This document shows, piece after piece, positions 50,943 to 61,161 of a stretch of 64,000 nucleotides of DNA. The notes under the pieces are model-generated. The model saw only the letters and a program-made list of their open reading frames with translations, was not told the DNA's origin and ran no database searches. This DNA comes from JAPPOI01 sp028818055 (GTDB taxonomy: Bacteria > Pseudomonadota > Alphaproteobacteria > Rhodobacterales > Rhodobacteraceae): assembly GCA_965267405.1 (NCBI GenBank), contig OZ253954.1, positions 3,286,001-3,350,000 on the forward strand, written 5' to 3'. The translations under genes and the position numbers were made by a program. Position 1 is the first letter of the stretch, and each line of letters begins with the position of its first letter.

Positions 50943-52460
50943 TTACCGCCAGAACTCGGGATTGAGCAGCGCGATGATCACCAAGGTCTCCAATCTGCCA
51001 AGCACCATGGCAGCGCTTGAGACTGCCTTGATCGTGGGATCCCACTGGGACACAGGGATGGGATTTTCCATCGCGACATTGACCAATGGGCCAGTGGTCG
51101 AAAGCGTGGCAGTCGCCACCACCAGTGCCTCATCAAAGCTGAGCCCAGCCAGCGCCAGAAGCACGGTAATGGCCGCGATCGAGGTGGCAAAAAGCATGAA
51201 GAATATCCAGGCGACATAGGCACCTTGGCGTCGAAACCGACGCGCCCTTTGGCCGGCTCCACCGATTGAAGATGGCTGAACCAACCGCTCCATTTCGCGA
51301 AGCCCGTGTTTGTATAGCGCGTAAACCCGAAGCAGTTTGACACCGCCAGCCGTGGTTGCCACGCCGCCGCCAAAGATCGCGAGGCCCATCAGCAAAATCC
51401 CAGGATTATCCAACCCGGACCACGTTTGGGTCGCGGTCCATGCACTGCTGACAAACCCTGTCGTGGTTAGGAACGAAGCCACGGTGAAGAACCCGCCCCA
51501 CAAGCTCGCAATGCCCTCGGACAAGGTGAAAATCGCACCGTCCTCGAAGGTTACCAACCCATGGCGTACATAAAGTAGCACCGGCAAGACCGCGATCAGA
51601 ACGACGCCGACACGGACTTCGGGATCCTGCACGATGCTGTGCCAACCGTCGCGCCGTTCGGTCACCGAAAATGTGACCCGCGATAGAGCAAAAATGAAGA
51701 ACAGCCAGACGATGGCTTCGCCACGGTAACCAGAAACGGCTTCGGTTGTTCCGCCATCCAGCGGGCTGATGCCGGACGTCGCGATCGTCGACATGGCGTG
51801 GCTGACGGCGACAAGTGAGGTTTCGCCGGCGATCAGAAGAGCTACCCAAAGCGCCCCGGTGATCAATGCGTAGACGGGAGCAAATCGCGTTGCATAGCGC
51901 AGGATACGCGCTGAAGCGTCGACCTGGCTTCCGTCTGTGGCGGTTGCAGCAGCCGATCCCTGCCCAGCACTTGAACTTGAATCAACTTCAAAACCACCGA
52001 GGCTTAGCGGCGCCAGAACTGCAATGGCAGCGACCCAGATGAAAAAGCCGCCAAGCCATCCAACTAACGCCCGCCAAAGATGAAGACTGTCAGGAAGACG
52101 CTCAGCTTCAAAAAGAGTCAGTCCTGTCGTGGTGATACACGACACCATTTCAACGTATGCATTCAGAAAATGTGTGTCACGAACCACCTCGGCGAAGGGC
52201 AACGCAAGATAAAGCGGCAGCACGCTGAAGCACGCCATCATCGAAATCAAATGGCTTCGCGCCTGACGACGGACGTTGAAACTCGCGGTCGTAATGCCCA
52301 GAAGGCCGAACAATGCGAACCCCACGACCGCCGAATAGAAAAAGGCCCGCGCAACTTCCAAATCCCGCACGACGTAGGCGTGCATGGCCGGCACCAGCAT
52401 CGCTGCTGCCGCAAGACCAATGAGCAGGACAAACAGGGGCAGGCGCAGGAGCCAAGACAT
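50943..52460 (-). CDS. trkH: Trk potassium uptake channel subunit TrkH
   Basis: 505 residues, membrane channel subunit with four pore loops. Filters are visible as TTTGLT (in SCITTTGLTLFEAE), TIATSGISPLD, FLTTTGFVSSAW and ATLSTTGPLVNVA. It imports K+ together with TrkA, encoded just upstream; the trkA stop and trkH ATG share one base (TGATG). The gene closes the transcriptionally coherent part before hfq. Confidence 0.94.
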   Translation of the reverse strand: MSWLLRLPLFVLLIGLAAAAMLVPAMHAYVVRDLEVARAFFYSAVVGFALFGLLGITTASFNVRRQARSHLISMMACFSVLPLYLALPFAEVVRDTHFLNAYVEMVSCITTTGLTLFEAERLPDSLHLWRALVGWLGGFFIWVAAIAVLAPLSLGGFEVDSSSSAGQGSAAATATDGSQVDASARILRYATRFAPVYALITGALWVALLIAGETSLVAVSHAMSTIATSGISPLDGGTTEAVSGYRGEAIVWLFFIFALSRVTFSVTERRDGWHSIVQDPEVRVGVVLIAVLPVLLYVRHGLVTFEDGAIFTLSEGIASLWGGFFTVASFLTTTGFVSSAWTATQTWSGLDNPGILLMGLAIFGGGVATTAGGVKLLRVYALYKHGLREMERLVQPSSIGGAGQRARRFRRQGAYVAWIFFMLFATSIAAITVLLALAGLSFDEALVVATATLSTTGPLVNVAMENPIPVSQWDPTIKAVSSAAMVLGRLETLVIIALLNPEFWR

Positions 52461-53836
52461 CAGAAAAAGTCGATTGTGACCTGGAACAGCCGCTCGACTT
52501 CCGGGACGTCCGCGGCAAGCGTAAAGACGACGATAACGTCGCCTTCATCAATTCTTGTATCGCCTTGCGGTTTTACGACCTTGCCTTCCTTCAAGACGGC
52601 CCCGACCAAAACGCCTTCCGGGAAATCGATGTTCCTGATCTTCTGTCCGGCCAATGGCGAGGTCGACAAGATTTGCGCTTCGATCACTTCGGCTTCGGCA
52701 TCGCCGATCGAATACACACCCCGCACACGACCGTGGCGAATGTGCCGGAGGATCGAGCTGACTGTGGTGCCACGCGGATTGATGTAGGCGTCGACATCAA
52801 GCGGGTCGAGCAATGGGATCAGCGTGGGATCATTGACCAAGGCTATGGTCATCGGACATCCCGCCTGTTTCGCGCGCACACTGGCCAATAGATTGGTTTT
52901 ATCATCGTCGGTCACTGCCAAGACGGCGTCTGCCCGATCCACGCCAGCTTCAGCCAGCAATTCCATGTTCAGGCCATCGCCGTTCAGTACGATCGTGCGT
53001 TCCAAAGCATCCGCTGCGTGTTCCGCGCATGTGCGGTTTTTCTCAATCACTTTCGCACGCAGCCTTTCTGTGCGCTGTTCCAGAGCCTTGGCAACTGCCA
53101 AGCCGACATTACCGCCGCCAACAATGACGACACGCTCTTGCCGTTTGGTCGTTTTCCCAAAGATTTCAAAGGTACGGTTCACGTCCTCCACGTCTGTCAC
53201 GACGTACACCTGATCACCGGGGAACAATTGATCATTCGGCTCAGGCGCAAAAAGTTTGCCGCCCCGGCGCACACCGACGACGATTGCCCGAAGGGTGGAA
53301 AACAAATCCGTCAGCTGTCGAAGCGGTGTGTTTATGACCGGGCAGTCTTCATCAAGCTGGATGCCAAGCAGCTGCGCTTTGCCTTCGAGAAACATTTCGG
53401 TCTCGAAGGCCGATGGCGACGACAATCTTCTGAGCGCCGCTTCGGCGACTTCGCGTTCAGGGCTGATCACCACGTCGATCGGCATGTGATCGCGTCGATA
53501 AAGGTCTGAATAGATCGCTGTCAGATAACTTTGCGCCCTGAGCCGTGCAACCTTACGGGGGATGGCAAAAATCGAATGCGCCACCTGACAGGTGACCATG
53601 TTCACTTCGTCGGAGAAGGTGGCGGCGATAATCATATCGGCGTCCCGCGCACCCGCCCGCTCAAGGATGTCCGGATAGCTCGCGTGTCCCGCGATACCTT
53701 GCACATCCAACGTATCAGTGATCCGGCGGACGAGGTCGGCGTTATTGTCGACGACCGTGACATCGTTGCGTTCACTCGACAGGTGTTTGGCAATTTGCCA
53801 GCCAACCTGCCCTGCTCCGCAGATAATGACTCTCAT
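52460..53836 (-). CDS. trkA: Trk potassium system regulatory subunit TrkA
   Basis: 458 residues. Two RCK repeats, each a NAD-binding Rossmann half plus a TrkA_C half: the first begins MRVIICGAGQVGWQIAKHLS, the second RVVIVGGGNVGLAVAKALEQ near 235. The hinge regions VISPEREVAEAALRRLSSP and INPRGTTVSSILRHIRHGRV are typical. It gates TrkH on the cytoplasmic side. It follows ntrX by 83 bases, the order known from Rhodobacter and relatives. Confidence 0.95.
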   Translation of the reverse strand: MRVIICGAGQVGWQIAKHLSSERNDVTVVDNNADLVRRITDTLDVQGIAGHASYPDILERAGARDADMIIAATFSDEVNMVTCQVAHSIFAIPRKVARLRAQSYLTAIYSDLYRRDHMPIDVVISPEREVAEAALRRLSSPSAFETEMFLEGKAQLLGIQLDEDCPVINTPLRQLTDLFSTLRAIVVGVRRGGKLFAPEPNDQLFPGDQVYVVTDVEDVNRTFEIFGKTTKRQERVVIVGGGNVGLAVAKALEQRTERLRAKVIEKNRTCAEHAADALERTIVLNGDGLNMELLAEAGVDRADAVLAVTDDDKTNLLASVRAKQAGCPMTIALVNDPTLIPLLDPLDVDAYINPRGTTVSSILRHIRHGRVRGVYSIGDAEAEVIEAQILSTSPLAGQKIRNIDFPEGVLVGAVLKEGKVVKPQGDTRIDEGDVIVVFTLAADVPEVERLFQVTIDFF

Positions 53837-53919
53837 GCGCGCCTCAGCTTCGCCCTAGTCAATCAGGTGTTACACGCCCCGCAAGGCCTTGCAAGAGACC
53901 TTGAACGGCGGAAACACCC

Positions 53920-55338
53920 TTATGCGTCTTCCGATGCTTCTTCAGCAACGGTGGCAAATCGCGTCCCCGACCGGTTAGAAGTTACGACATTCAAAGACTT
54001 AAGCTTGCGATGAAGCGCCGAACGCTCCATTCCCACAAACCCGGCTGTCCGACTAATATTGCCGCCAAATCGGTTGATTTGAGTGAGCAAATACTCTCGT
54101 TCAAACAGCTCGCGCGCCTCACGAAGTGGTAGCATCGCCAAGCTGCCTGAAAGTACAACACGGCCCTCTTCCGCCTCTTCGGTTTCGTTGGCTCCCCCGG
54201 GGATATCCGAGGCTGTAATCTCGTCCTTATCCGACCCGAGGATCAGAACACGTTCGATGATGTTCTTCAGCTGCCGAACGTTGCCTGGCCACGGCATTGT
54301 TTGAAGCATTGCTACTGCGTCTTCGGTCAGCTCACGCAATGGCAGGCCTTGGGTTTTGTTGAAGTCGGCAATGAAAGACGTCGCCAGCTCAGGGATGTCT
54401 TCGCGACGTTCAGCCAGTGACGGAACCTCAATCGGAACCACGTTCAGGCGATGATACAATTCTTGCCGGAACTCTTCGTCTTCGACAGCCTTTTCAAGGT
54501 TCTTATTCGTCGAAGAAATAACCCGAAGGTCAACACGCACGTTGTCCGAGCCACCCACGCGTTGGAATTGCTGCTCGGTCAAAACGCGTAGGATTTTAGA
54601 CTGGGTGCCAAGTGGCATATCACCGATCTCATCAAAGAAAATCACGCCGCCATGCGCCTGTTCCAACAATCCCGGCTCGATGCCTCGGCCTGACGACTCA
54701 CGGCCAAACAAGACCTCTTCCATCCGGTCAGGCTCGATCGAGGCGGAGTTAACCGTGATGAACGGACCGTCCGCCCGGTCGGAGTTGGTGTGAATATAAC
54801 GTGCAGCGATCTCTTTACCGGCTCCTGCGCCGCCTGAAAGCATCACACGCCCGTTGGATTTCGTCACCTTATCCAGCTGTGCTTTCAACGTGCGGAAGGC
54901 CTGTGATGACCCGACCATATCGGTGGTGGTGACATCTTTACGGCGAAGCTCGGAATTTTCACGGCGAAGGCGTGACGTTTCCATTGCGCGCGTCACGACG
55001 ACCATGAGTTGGTCAATATTGAACGGTTTCTCAACGAAATCGTAGGCGCCTTGTTTGATGGCAGCGACCGCAATCTCGATATTGCCGTGGCCCGAAATGA
55101 TGATCACAGGCACATCTGGATTGTCGCGTTTCACGGCCTTGAGAATATCGATCCCGTCCATGTGGCTGTCTTTCAGCCAGATATCGAGGATCATGAGCGA
55201 AGGCGCTTCTTTATTCATTTCGGCCATGGCGTCTTCGGAATTGCCAGCAAGCCGGGTGGTGAACCCTTCGTCTTTCAAAATATCGGATATCAGCTCGCGG
55301 ATATCCCGTTCATCGTCGACGATCAAAATGTCGCCCAT
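53920..55338 (-). CDS. ntrX: Nitrogen response regulator NtrX (no GAFTGA motif)
   Basis: 472 residues. Receiver with Asp52 (MILDIWLKDSHMDGIDIL), AAA+ ATPase with Walker A LSGGAGAGKEIAARYIH and Walker B GGVIFFDEIGDM, and a Fis-type helix-turn-helix at the end (NISRTAGFVGMERSALHRKL). Where sigma-54 activators have GAFTGA, this protein reads FGRESSGRGIEPGLLEQAHG, so the contact loop is missing. NtrX proteins often lack it, and they are thought to act without sigma-54. Pairs with NtrY upstream; 20 bases separate them. Confidence 0.95.
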   Translation of the reverse strand: MGDILIVDDERDIRELISDILKDEGFTTRLAGNSEDAMAEMNKEAPSLMILDIWLKDSHMDGIDILKAVKRDNPDVPVIIISGHGNIEIAVAAIKQGAYDFVEKPFNIDQLMVVVTRAMETSRLRRENSELRRKDVTTTDMVGSSQAFRTLKAQLDKVTKSNGRVMLSGGAGAGKEIAARYIHTNSDRADGPFITVNSASIEPDRMEEVLFGRESSGRGIEPGLLEQAHGGVIFFDEIGDMPLGTQSKILRVLTEQQFQRVGGSDNVRVDLRVISSTNKNLEKAVEDEEFRQELYHRLNVVPIEVPSLAERREDIPELATSFIADFNKTQGLPLRELTEDAVAMLQTMPWPGNVRQLKNIIERVLILGSDKDEITASDIPGGANETEEAEEGRVVLSGSLAMLPLREARELFEREYLLTQINRFGGNISRTAGFVGMERSALHRKLKSLNVVTSNRSGTRFATVAEEASEDA

Positions 55339-55358
55339 TTTCGCCTCCTACTGCTTTT

Positions 55359-57704
55359 TCATTCTGCGACCTGCAGGTCGCTGATTGGGTGGTTCGCCGC
55401 ACTGAGCGGCAATAATATCTCGGCGCACGCACCGATTTGACCTGATGGGTCGAGGGGGTTTGCATCGTCGAGCGTGAGCGTTCCGCCATGCTCGACAACG
55501 ATCTTTTTCACGATTGGCAGGCCCAGGCCGGTGCCTTTGTCGCGGGTTGTTACGTAAGGCTCGAACAATCGGGAACGATCTTCTGGAAGACCGATGCCAT
55601 TATCGCTGATACGGATGCGTGCCTGGCCTTCAAAACGATCCAATTCGACGGTGACTCGCGGCTCGTGATTAGCTGGTGCAGAGCCTTTTTCAACAAGGGA
55701 TTCAATGGCTTCCCCGGCGTTCTTGATCAAATTCGTAAGCGCTTGACCAATCATCGTGGTATCCAAGTCGACCCAGACCGGTTCGTCCGGCACATCCATC
55801 GTGATCTTCACGTCTCCCGAGGCCGCTTGTTGGAGCACCACAGCGTCGCGCACCAATTCGACCAGATCATTGCGGCTGGCTTCTGGTTCTGGCATTCGCG
55901 CAAACTTGGAGAATTCATCAACTATGCGCCGTAAATCATTGGTTTGACGCACTATTACGTCAGTCATGCTGTCCAGAAGATCGGCTTCTTCACCGACATT
56001 GTCGCGAAACTTTCGTTTGATGCGCTCTGCCGAAAGCTGAATGGGTGTAAGCGGATTTTTGATTTCATGCGCAATTCTGCGTGCGACATCACCCCAGGCC
56101 GCCATACGCTGAGCGGTTACAAGATCGGTGACGTCGTCGAAAGCAATCACGTAACCTTCTTCTTCGTCATCGTCTGAGCGACGTTTCGCCATCCGAACAA
56201 GAAGCGTTTCGGCCACGCCTTTGCGTGAGAGACGAATTTCGTCCTGATCGGTATCTTTGTTGCTGTCTTTTAATCGCTCAAGAAGCGGCGCGAACTCCGG
56301 TACGACGACGTCAATCGGAGTGGACAACCCGATTTCATCTTCGACACGCAGAATGCGTTCAGCAGATCGGTTCACGAATGCAACCTTGCCGTCTACATCT
56401 AATCCAATGACGCCGGCTGTGACCGAGGACAGCACGCTGTCAAACAGGCGTCGCCTGCTTTCGATCTGACGGTTGTTCGACAACAGGGCTTCCCGCTGGC
56501 CTTTGAGCTGACGCGTCATCTGGTTGAAGATACGGCCGAGCATCGCGATCTCGTCGTCGCCCTCTTCTTCCAGAACGCGAACATCGAGGTCGCCAGTACC
56601 CACGCGCTGCGCCGCGCCAGCCAGTCGACCAACGGGTCGAGAAAGCCGCTCGGCCAGCCACAGACCAAGCCAGATCGCAGCCAGGATCAAGATTACTGCG
56701 AACCCGAGGTACAACAGCCCAAATTCAAAGACGATGCGGCCACGCTCTTGTTCCAACTGCGTGTACAACTGAGATGTTTCCTCGGCCTCATCGAGAAGCC
56801 CGAGGATACGTCCATCGACTTCGCGCGACACATATAGAAACCTGTCAGGATAAGCAGTTAGACGAACCAACGCTCGCATCTCGTTGACGGCTAGATCTTC
56901 AATGATGACAGTCTCACCAGAGGCAGCCTGCTGCATCTGCTCAGCGGTTGGCTCTTCGAAGTCGAACAAATAAGAGCGCTCGCCACGTGTACGGATGGCA
57001 GCGGTGCCGTCGATGACGTAGGCTTCTTCCAAGCCACGCTGGATTTCATTCTGGCCTTGGGCCAATAGCTGCCGCAACTCTCCGTCTGACACGAATACGC
57101 TTCGCACCCGGGCGGTGTTCAAGAATCCCGCAAGTGTTTTTGTATCCTCAGAGAGGTCATTCCGTTCGTCCGATTGATAGGCCTCAGCGGCTGAAATCGA
57201 CGCCCCAACAACCCCACGCACGCGCTCTGAAAACCACCCTTCAAGGCCGATATTGATCGTCAAACCCGCAAAAATGGCGACCGTAACCGTCGGGATCAAA
57301 GCGATAATAGCGAAGATGCCGGTCAGCCGCAGGTGCAAGCGGGAGCCTGCCGATTTCGCGCGCCGAGCGGCCACCATCGAGCCGATGCGGGTCAATACCA
57401 GCGCCGCAAGTAGCAGCACGTAGACCAAGTCAGCCAGCAAAACGAGTCGCAGAGAAAGGGCGGTAGACGTTCGGTCGAGCGGCCCCAAAATCAAGAACGT
57501 CGCGATTGCGAGAATGGGTCCACAGGCCACAAGAAGGAATGTTGCCGCGTTTTGCACGCGCCGCATCCGTCTGAGACGGTTCAGTTTTTCCCAAGTTCCG
57601 TTCCGCGCGCGCCCCGTCACCCGGATGCTCCGATATAGTGTGCCGCGAAAAGCGGCGACCGCCTTATTTAGTGGCCAAGTTATCCACAGATGCGGATTGG
57701 CCAC
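55359..57704 (-). CDS. ntrY: Nitrogen sensor histidine kinase NtrY
   Basis: 781 residues. Three N-terminal membrane helices (about 52-73, 84-106, 128-150), a periplasmic region to about 325, a fourth helix (326-350), HAMP (350-402), PAS (415-525), a DHp domain with the phosphorylated His546 in ARRIAHEIKNPLTPIQLSAE, and HATPase with LTNLIKNAGEAIE and DKGTGLGLPIVKKIVVEHGG. Partner is NtrX. The start is a GTG at 57704, 15 bases after ntrC; no ATG fits and no strong ribosome-binding site is visible, so it may depend on coupling to ntrC. Confidence 0.95.
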   Translation of the reverse strand: MANPHLWITWPLNKAVAAFRGTLYRSIRVTGRARNGTWEKLNRLRRMRRVQNAATFLLVACGPILAIATFLILGPLDRTSTALSLRLVLLADLVYVLLLAALVLTRIGSMVAARRAKSAGSRLHLRLTGIFAIIALIPTVTVAIFAGLTINIGLEGWFSERVRGVVGASISAAEAYQSDERNDLSEDTKTLAGFLNTARVRSVFVSDGELRQLLAQGQNEIQRGLEEAYVIDGTAAIRTRGERSYLFDFEEPTAEQMQQAASGETVIIEDLAVNEMRALVRLTAYPDRFLYVSREVDGRILGLLDEAEETSQLYTQLEQERGRIVFEFGLLYLGFAVILILAAIWLGLWLAERLSRPVGRLAGAAQRVGTGDLDVRVLEEEGDDEIAMLGRIFNQMTRQLKGQREALLSNNRQIESRRRLFDSVLSSVTAGVIGLDVDGKVAFVNRSAERILRVEDEIGLSTPIDVVVPEFAPLLERLKDSNKDTDQDEIRLSRKGVAETLLVRMAKRRSDDDEEEGYVIAFDDVTDLVTAQRMAAWGDVARRIAHEIKNPLTPIQLSAERIKRKFRDNVGEEADLLDSMTDVIVRQTNDLRRIVDEFSKFARMPEPEASRNDLVELVRDAVVLQQAASGDVKITMDVPDEPVWVDLDTTMIGQALTNLIKNAGEAIESLVEKGSAPANHEPRVTVELDRFEGQARIRISDNGIGLPEDRSRLFEPYVTTRDKGTGLGLPIVKKIVVEHGGTLTLDDANPLDPSGQIGACAEILLPLSAANHPISDLQVAE

Positions 57705-57719
57705 GCTTATGTTGCGGTT

Positions 57720-59090
57720 TTACATCAATTTGCGGCGGCGTGTCACGCGGATATCGAGCTCTGTGATCTTCTTTCTGAGGGTATTTCGGTTAATTCCGAG
57801 CAGATCTGCGCACTTCGCCTGATTTCCACCCGTGGCATCCAATGCGATTTCGATCAGTGGAAGCTCCATCTCGCGCAGGATTCGCTGATAAAGACCCGGC
57901 GGTGGAAGTTGCCCGCCATGAAGATCAAAGTAGCGGCGAAGATGCTTTTCGATCGACGCCGACAGGCGCTCGGTGTCTCCGGCACCTGTAATCGGTTCGA
58001 TGGCGGGCTGGTCCGCCAGAACGGTTTCCACCTCGGTTCGACCGACGCTATCTTCTCCACCCGCGATAGCGAGCCGTCGGACAGTGTTTTCAAGCTGACG
58101 CACGTTGCCAGGCCAGGAATACGCACGCACCAAGTTCAGCGCGTCAGCCGACAAGGTCCGAACGGGAAGACCATCGCGTTCGCTTCGGCCAAAGAAATGA
58201 TCGGCTAGAAGCGCAATATCGTCCACGCGCTCTCGAAGCGGCGGTACAGCCAGCGTGACGCCACCAAGCCGGTAATAAAGGTCTTGCCGGATGGCGCCCT
58301 CTTCCAGCTTGCTGGAGAGATTGGCGAGACTGGTTGCCATGATGCGCGGGGCGTTGTCGGTAAAGCTGTCCAACATCCGAACAATCCGGGCCTGCGCATC
58401 AAGCGTCAAATCGCTGACTTCGTCGAACAAGAGCGTTCCGTTTTTCACGCGACTGATCAACGTTGCCGGACCTTCCATCTCGGCCAGGTCAGACGCAGTT
58501 GCCACGACAAATGGAAGCGTCCGTCGATCTGACAGGTCGTGAATGGCGCGCGCGATCAAGGACTTTCCTGTTCCGCTTTCACCCGTGATCAGCACGGGCA
58601 AGTCAACATTCATGACCCGTGCGATCAGGCGGTATAGCGTCTGCATGGCCGGGGTCTGACCGACTAGCGGCAAATCGTCCGTTGGCTCAGCCCCAGCCTC
58701 TGCTTTTGCCGCCGTCGGGGCCTTGCGCTTTACCTCAAGAGCGCGTGCCGTGCGCTTCATCAGGTCCGGTAGGTCAAATGGCTTGGGCAGGTAATCGTAG
58801 GCTTCGGCCTCGGTCGCCTGAACGGCAGTCATGATGGTGTTCTGCGCCGATATTACGATGACAGGCAGTCCAGGCCGCATCTCGGTAATCTTAGGCAACT
58901 GATCCAGACCGTTCCCATCCGGCATGATGACGTCGGAAATCACAAGGTCGCCTTTTCCTTCCTCGACCCAGCGCATCAAGGTGACAAGCGACGATGTCGC
59001 GTGCACCTTGCAGCCCGCCCGGGTGAGCGCCTGCGTCAAGACAGTTCGGATCGTTCTGTCGTCATCAGCGACCAGAATTGTTCCGTCCAT
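57720..59090 (-). CDS. ntrC: Nitrogen response regulator NtrC (no GAFTGA motif)
   Basis: 456 residues. Receiver with phospho-Asp53 in VISDVIMPDGNGLDQL, AAA+ domain with Walker A ITGESGTGKSLIARAIH and Walker B GTLLFDEVSDLTLDAQ, and a C-terminal helix-turn-helix (KCADLLGINRNTLRKKITEL). The GAFTGA loop is replaced by SDLAEMEGPATLISRVKNGT. Rhodobacter capsulatus NtrC likewise lacks it and activates the housekeeping polymerase, so the same is likely here. Partner is NtrB, 29 bases upstream. It probably controls amt at 63608. Confidence 0.96.
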   Translation of the reverse strand: MDGTILVADDDRTIRTVLTQALTRAGCKVHATSSLVTLMRWVEEGKGDLVISDVIMPDGNGLDQLPKITEMRPGLPVIVISAQNTIMTAVQATEAEAYDYLPKPFDLPDLMKRTARALEVKRKAPTAAKAEAGAEPTDDLPLVGQTPAMQTLYRLIARVMNVDLPVLITGESGTGKSLIARAIHDLSDRRTLPFVVATASDLAEMEGPATLISRVKNGTLLFDEVSDLTLDAQARIVRMLDSFTDNAPRIMATSLANLSSKLEEGAIRQDLYYRLGGVTLAVPPLRERVDDIALLADHFFGRSERDGLPVRTLSADALNLVRAYSWPGNVRQLENTVRRLAIAGGEDSVGRTEVETVLADQPAIEPITGAGDTERLSASIEKHLRRYFDLHGGQLPPPGLYQRILREMELPLIEIALDATGGNQAKCADLLGINRNTLRKKITELDIRVTRRRKLM

Positions 59091-59119
59091 GAGTTACCCT
59101 CTCCTCAAATTTCCTTGCT

Positions 59120-60190
59120 TCACGACGGCGCATCCTTTGGCGCGACCGGAAGCGATATTCGAAAAACTGTGCGTCCTGGAACGCTGTCAACGCTGATCCA
59201 GCCTTCGTGGTCCGAGACGATCTTTGACACCAAGGCCAGGCCAAGCCCTGTGCCGTTCTCGCGACCAGAAACGAAAGGCTCAAAAATGTCAGGTGCCAGC
59301 TCTGCCGGCAATCCGGGCCCGTCGTCGTAAATTTCAACATTTAGCGGCAGTGACGCCGTTCCATCCTTGCGGCGCAATCGCAAGGACATGTCATAGAATG
59401 TTTTAAGTCGGATCGTGCCGCTCTCGCCTTCAGAGGCTTGGGCCGCATTTTTGATCAGGTTCAGAAACACCTGAAGCATCTGGTCGCCATCGACGAATGT
59501 CGCCGGCAGTGACGGATCATAGTCTTCAACAATCTTCATATGCGCAGCGAAGCCGACGCTTGCAGATTTCTTTGCCCGGTCCAAAAGGTCGTGAATATTC
59601 ACTGCCTTGCGCACGGGGGGACGCAGATTTCCAAACTGCTCAACCTGCTCCAAAAGCTTCACGATGCGGCGTGATTCCGAGACGATCAGATCGGTCATCT
59701 CAAGATCTTCGCCGCCGAGGTTCATGCTTAACAGCTGTGCGGCACCCGTGATGCCCGCCAACGGATTTTTGATTTCGTGGGCTAGCATTTCGGCCATGCC
59801 GATCGCTGACTTGGCGGCAGACTTCACTGACTGCGATCGCCCCAATCGATCCGCCAATCCGCGTGGCTCCATCAGGATCAACACATAGTCAGGCATTCCA
59901 ACCATGGGTGCGACTTGGATGTTGCAGCTGACCGGTGGCGTCGAGCCCGTACCAACATCCACGTTGTTCATGAAAAGCGACGACTGATCCTGCCGCACGC
60001 GTGTGAAAGCATCGTCCAGCGGGCTATCAATAGCGAGGATATCGAAAACCGGCTGCGACCTCACTGATTTCGCACTGGCATTCAGAAAGCTTTCGGCTGC
60101 TGGGTTGCTTTCACAAATCTTGTTGTCACCGTCGACCAGAAATCCGGGCACGGGAAGCGACAGCCAGAGATTGCGCTCAAACTCGGTCAT
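59120..60190 (-). CDS. ntrB: Nitrogen sensor histidine kinase NtrB
   Basis: 356 residues, soluble. PAS domain at 10-110 (PVPGFLVDGDNKICESNPAA). DHp with His138 in EMLAHEIKNPLAGITGAAQL, HATPase with FLNLIKNAAQASEGESG, DDGPGLPAELAPDIFEPFVS and NGTGLGLALVSKIVSDHEGW. Phosphorylates NtrC when nitrogen is short; controlled by PII proteins, whose genes are not in the window. Its ATG overlaps the dusB stop by four bases. Confidence 0.96.
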   Translation of the reverse strand: MTEFERNLWLSLPVPGFLVDGDNKICESNPAAESFLNASAKSVRSQPVFDILAIDSPLDDAFTRVRQDQSSLFMNNVDVGTGSTPPVSCNIQVAPMVGMPDYVLILMEPRGLADRLGRSQSVKSAAKSAIGMAEMLAHEIKNPLAGITGAAQLLSMNLGGEDLEMTDLIVSESRRIVKLLEQVEQFGNLRPPVRKAVNIHDLLDRAKKSASVGFAAHMKIVEDYDPSLPATFVDGDQMLQVFLNLIKNAAQASEGESGTIRLKTFYDMSLRLRRKDGTASLPLNVEIYDDGPGLPAELAPDIFEPFVSGRENGTGLGLALVSKIVSDHEGWISVDSVPGRTVFRISLPVAPKDAPS

Positions 60191-61161
60191 GCGGCCAACC
60201 TCGGCTGCAACGCATCCGGCAGCACCGAGCGCACGGTATTGGGTTTGGATGTCAGCACTGCCTTACGAAGCTCAGCCGGCGTACCTGATTGGTCCATATA
60301 CCAACCCAAGTGCTTGCGAATAACCTTGGCGCCCAGATCCTCACCATAAAAAGCAAGCGAGGCTTCGTAGTGATCCAGCACCATTTCGACGAAATGGCGC
60401 CCGGTCGGAACGCACGGTGCAGGCCCCCACCCCAATGCATGAGCAATTTCGGCAACGCGCCATGGCGCCCCTTGAATGCCACGGCCAACCATTACGCCGT
60501 CGGCTCCGGATAGCTCTAAGGCCTTCCGGGCCGAACGGGCATCAACGATATCGCCATTGGCGATCACTGGAATGGACACCGCATCTTTAACGGCACGGAT
60601 CGCCGCCCAATTGGCACTCCCTTTGTAGAACTGGCACCGTGTTCGGCCGTGAATTGTCAGCATTTGGATGCCGGCGGCTTCCGCCCGCTTGGCGATGTCC
60701 GGTGCGTTCAGACAATCATCATCCCACCCAAGGCGCATTTTCAGCGTCACTGGGACGGTGACCGCATCAACAACCGCTTCGATCAAAGTCAAAGCGTGAT
60801 CCGGCGTTTTCATAAGTGCTGAGCCGGACAGGCCCCCAGTCACTTTCTTGGCGGGGCATCCCATGTTGATATCGATAATGCGCGCGCCGTTGGCCTCGAC
60901 CATTTTCGCAGCCTTTGCCATCCACTCGGCATCACGCCCGGCCAATTGCACAGACGTGCTGTCGTCGCCGAGCGCCAGCTCGGCGCGTTCACGAACACCC
61001 GGTTTGGCTTGAACCATTTCCTGACTGGCCACCATCTCACTCACAACCAACCCGGCCCCAAAGGACGCGACCAGCCTGCGAAACGGCAGGTCTGTGATCC
61101 CGGCCATTGGGGCCAGAAACACTGGAGGGTTCAGATTGATGTCACCAACTGTGACAGACAT
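60187..61161 (-). CDS. dusB: tRNA-dihydrouridine synthase DusB (NifR3)
   Basis: 324 residues. FMN-dependent reduction of uridines in tRNA. FMN barrel start FLAPMAGITDLPFRRLVASF; catalytic cysteine in DINMGCPAKKVTGGLSGSAL (about 101); GRTRCQFYKGSANWAAIRAV and VIANGDIVDARSARKAL; GRGIQGAPWRVAEIAHALG. It heads the nitrogen-regulation operon as nifR3 does in Rhodobacter and many relatives. Coupled to ntrB by an ATGA overlap. Confidence 0.96.
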   Translation of the reverse strand: MSVTVGDINLNPPVFLAPMAGITDLPFRRLVASFGAGLVVSEMVASQEMVQAKPGVRERAELALGDDSTSVQLAGRDAEWMAKAAKMVEANGARIIDINMGCPAKKVTGGLSGSALMKTPDHALTLIEAVVDAVTVPVTLKMRLGWDDDCLNAPDIAKRAEAAGIQMLTIHGRTRCQFYKGSANWAAIRAVKDAVSIPVIANGDIVDARSARKALELSGADGVMVGRGIQGAPWRVAEIAHALGWGPAPCVPTGRHFVEMVLDHYEASLAFYGEDLGAKVIRKHLGWYMDQSGTPAELRKAVLTSKPNTVRSVLPDALQPRLAA

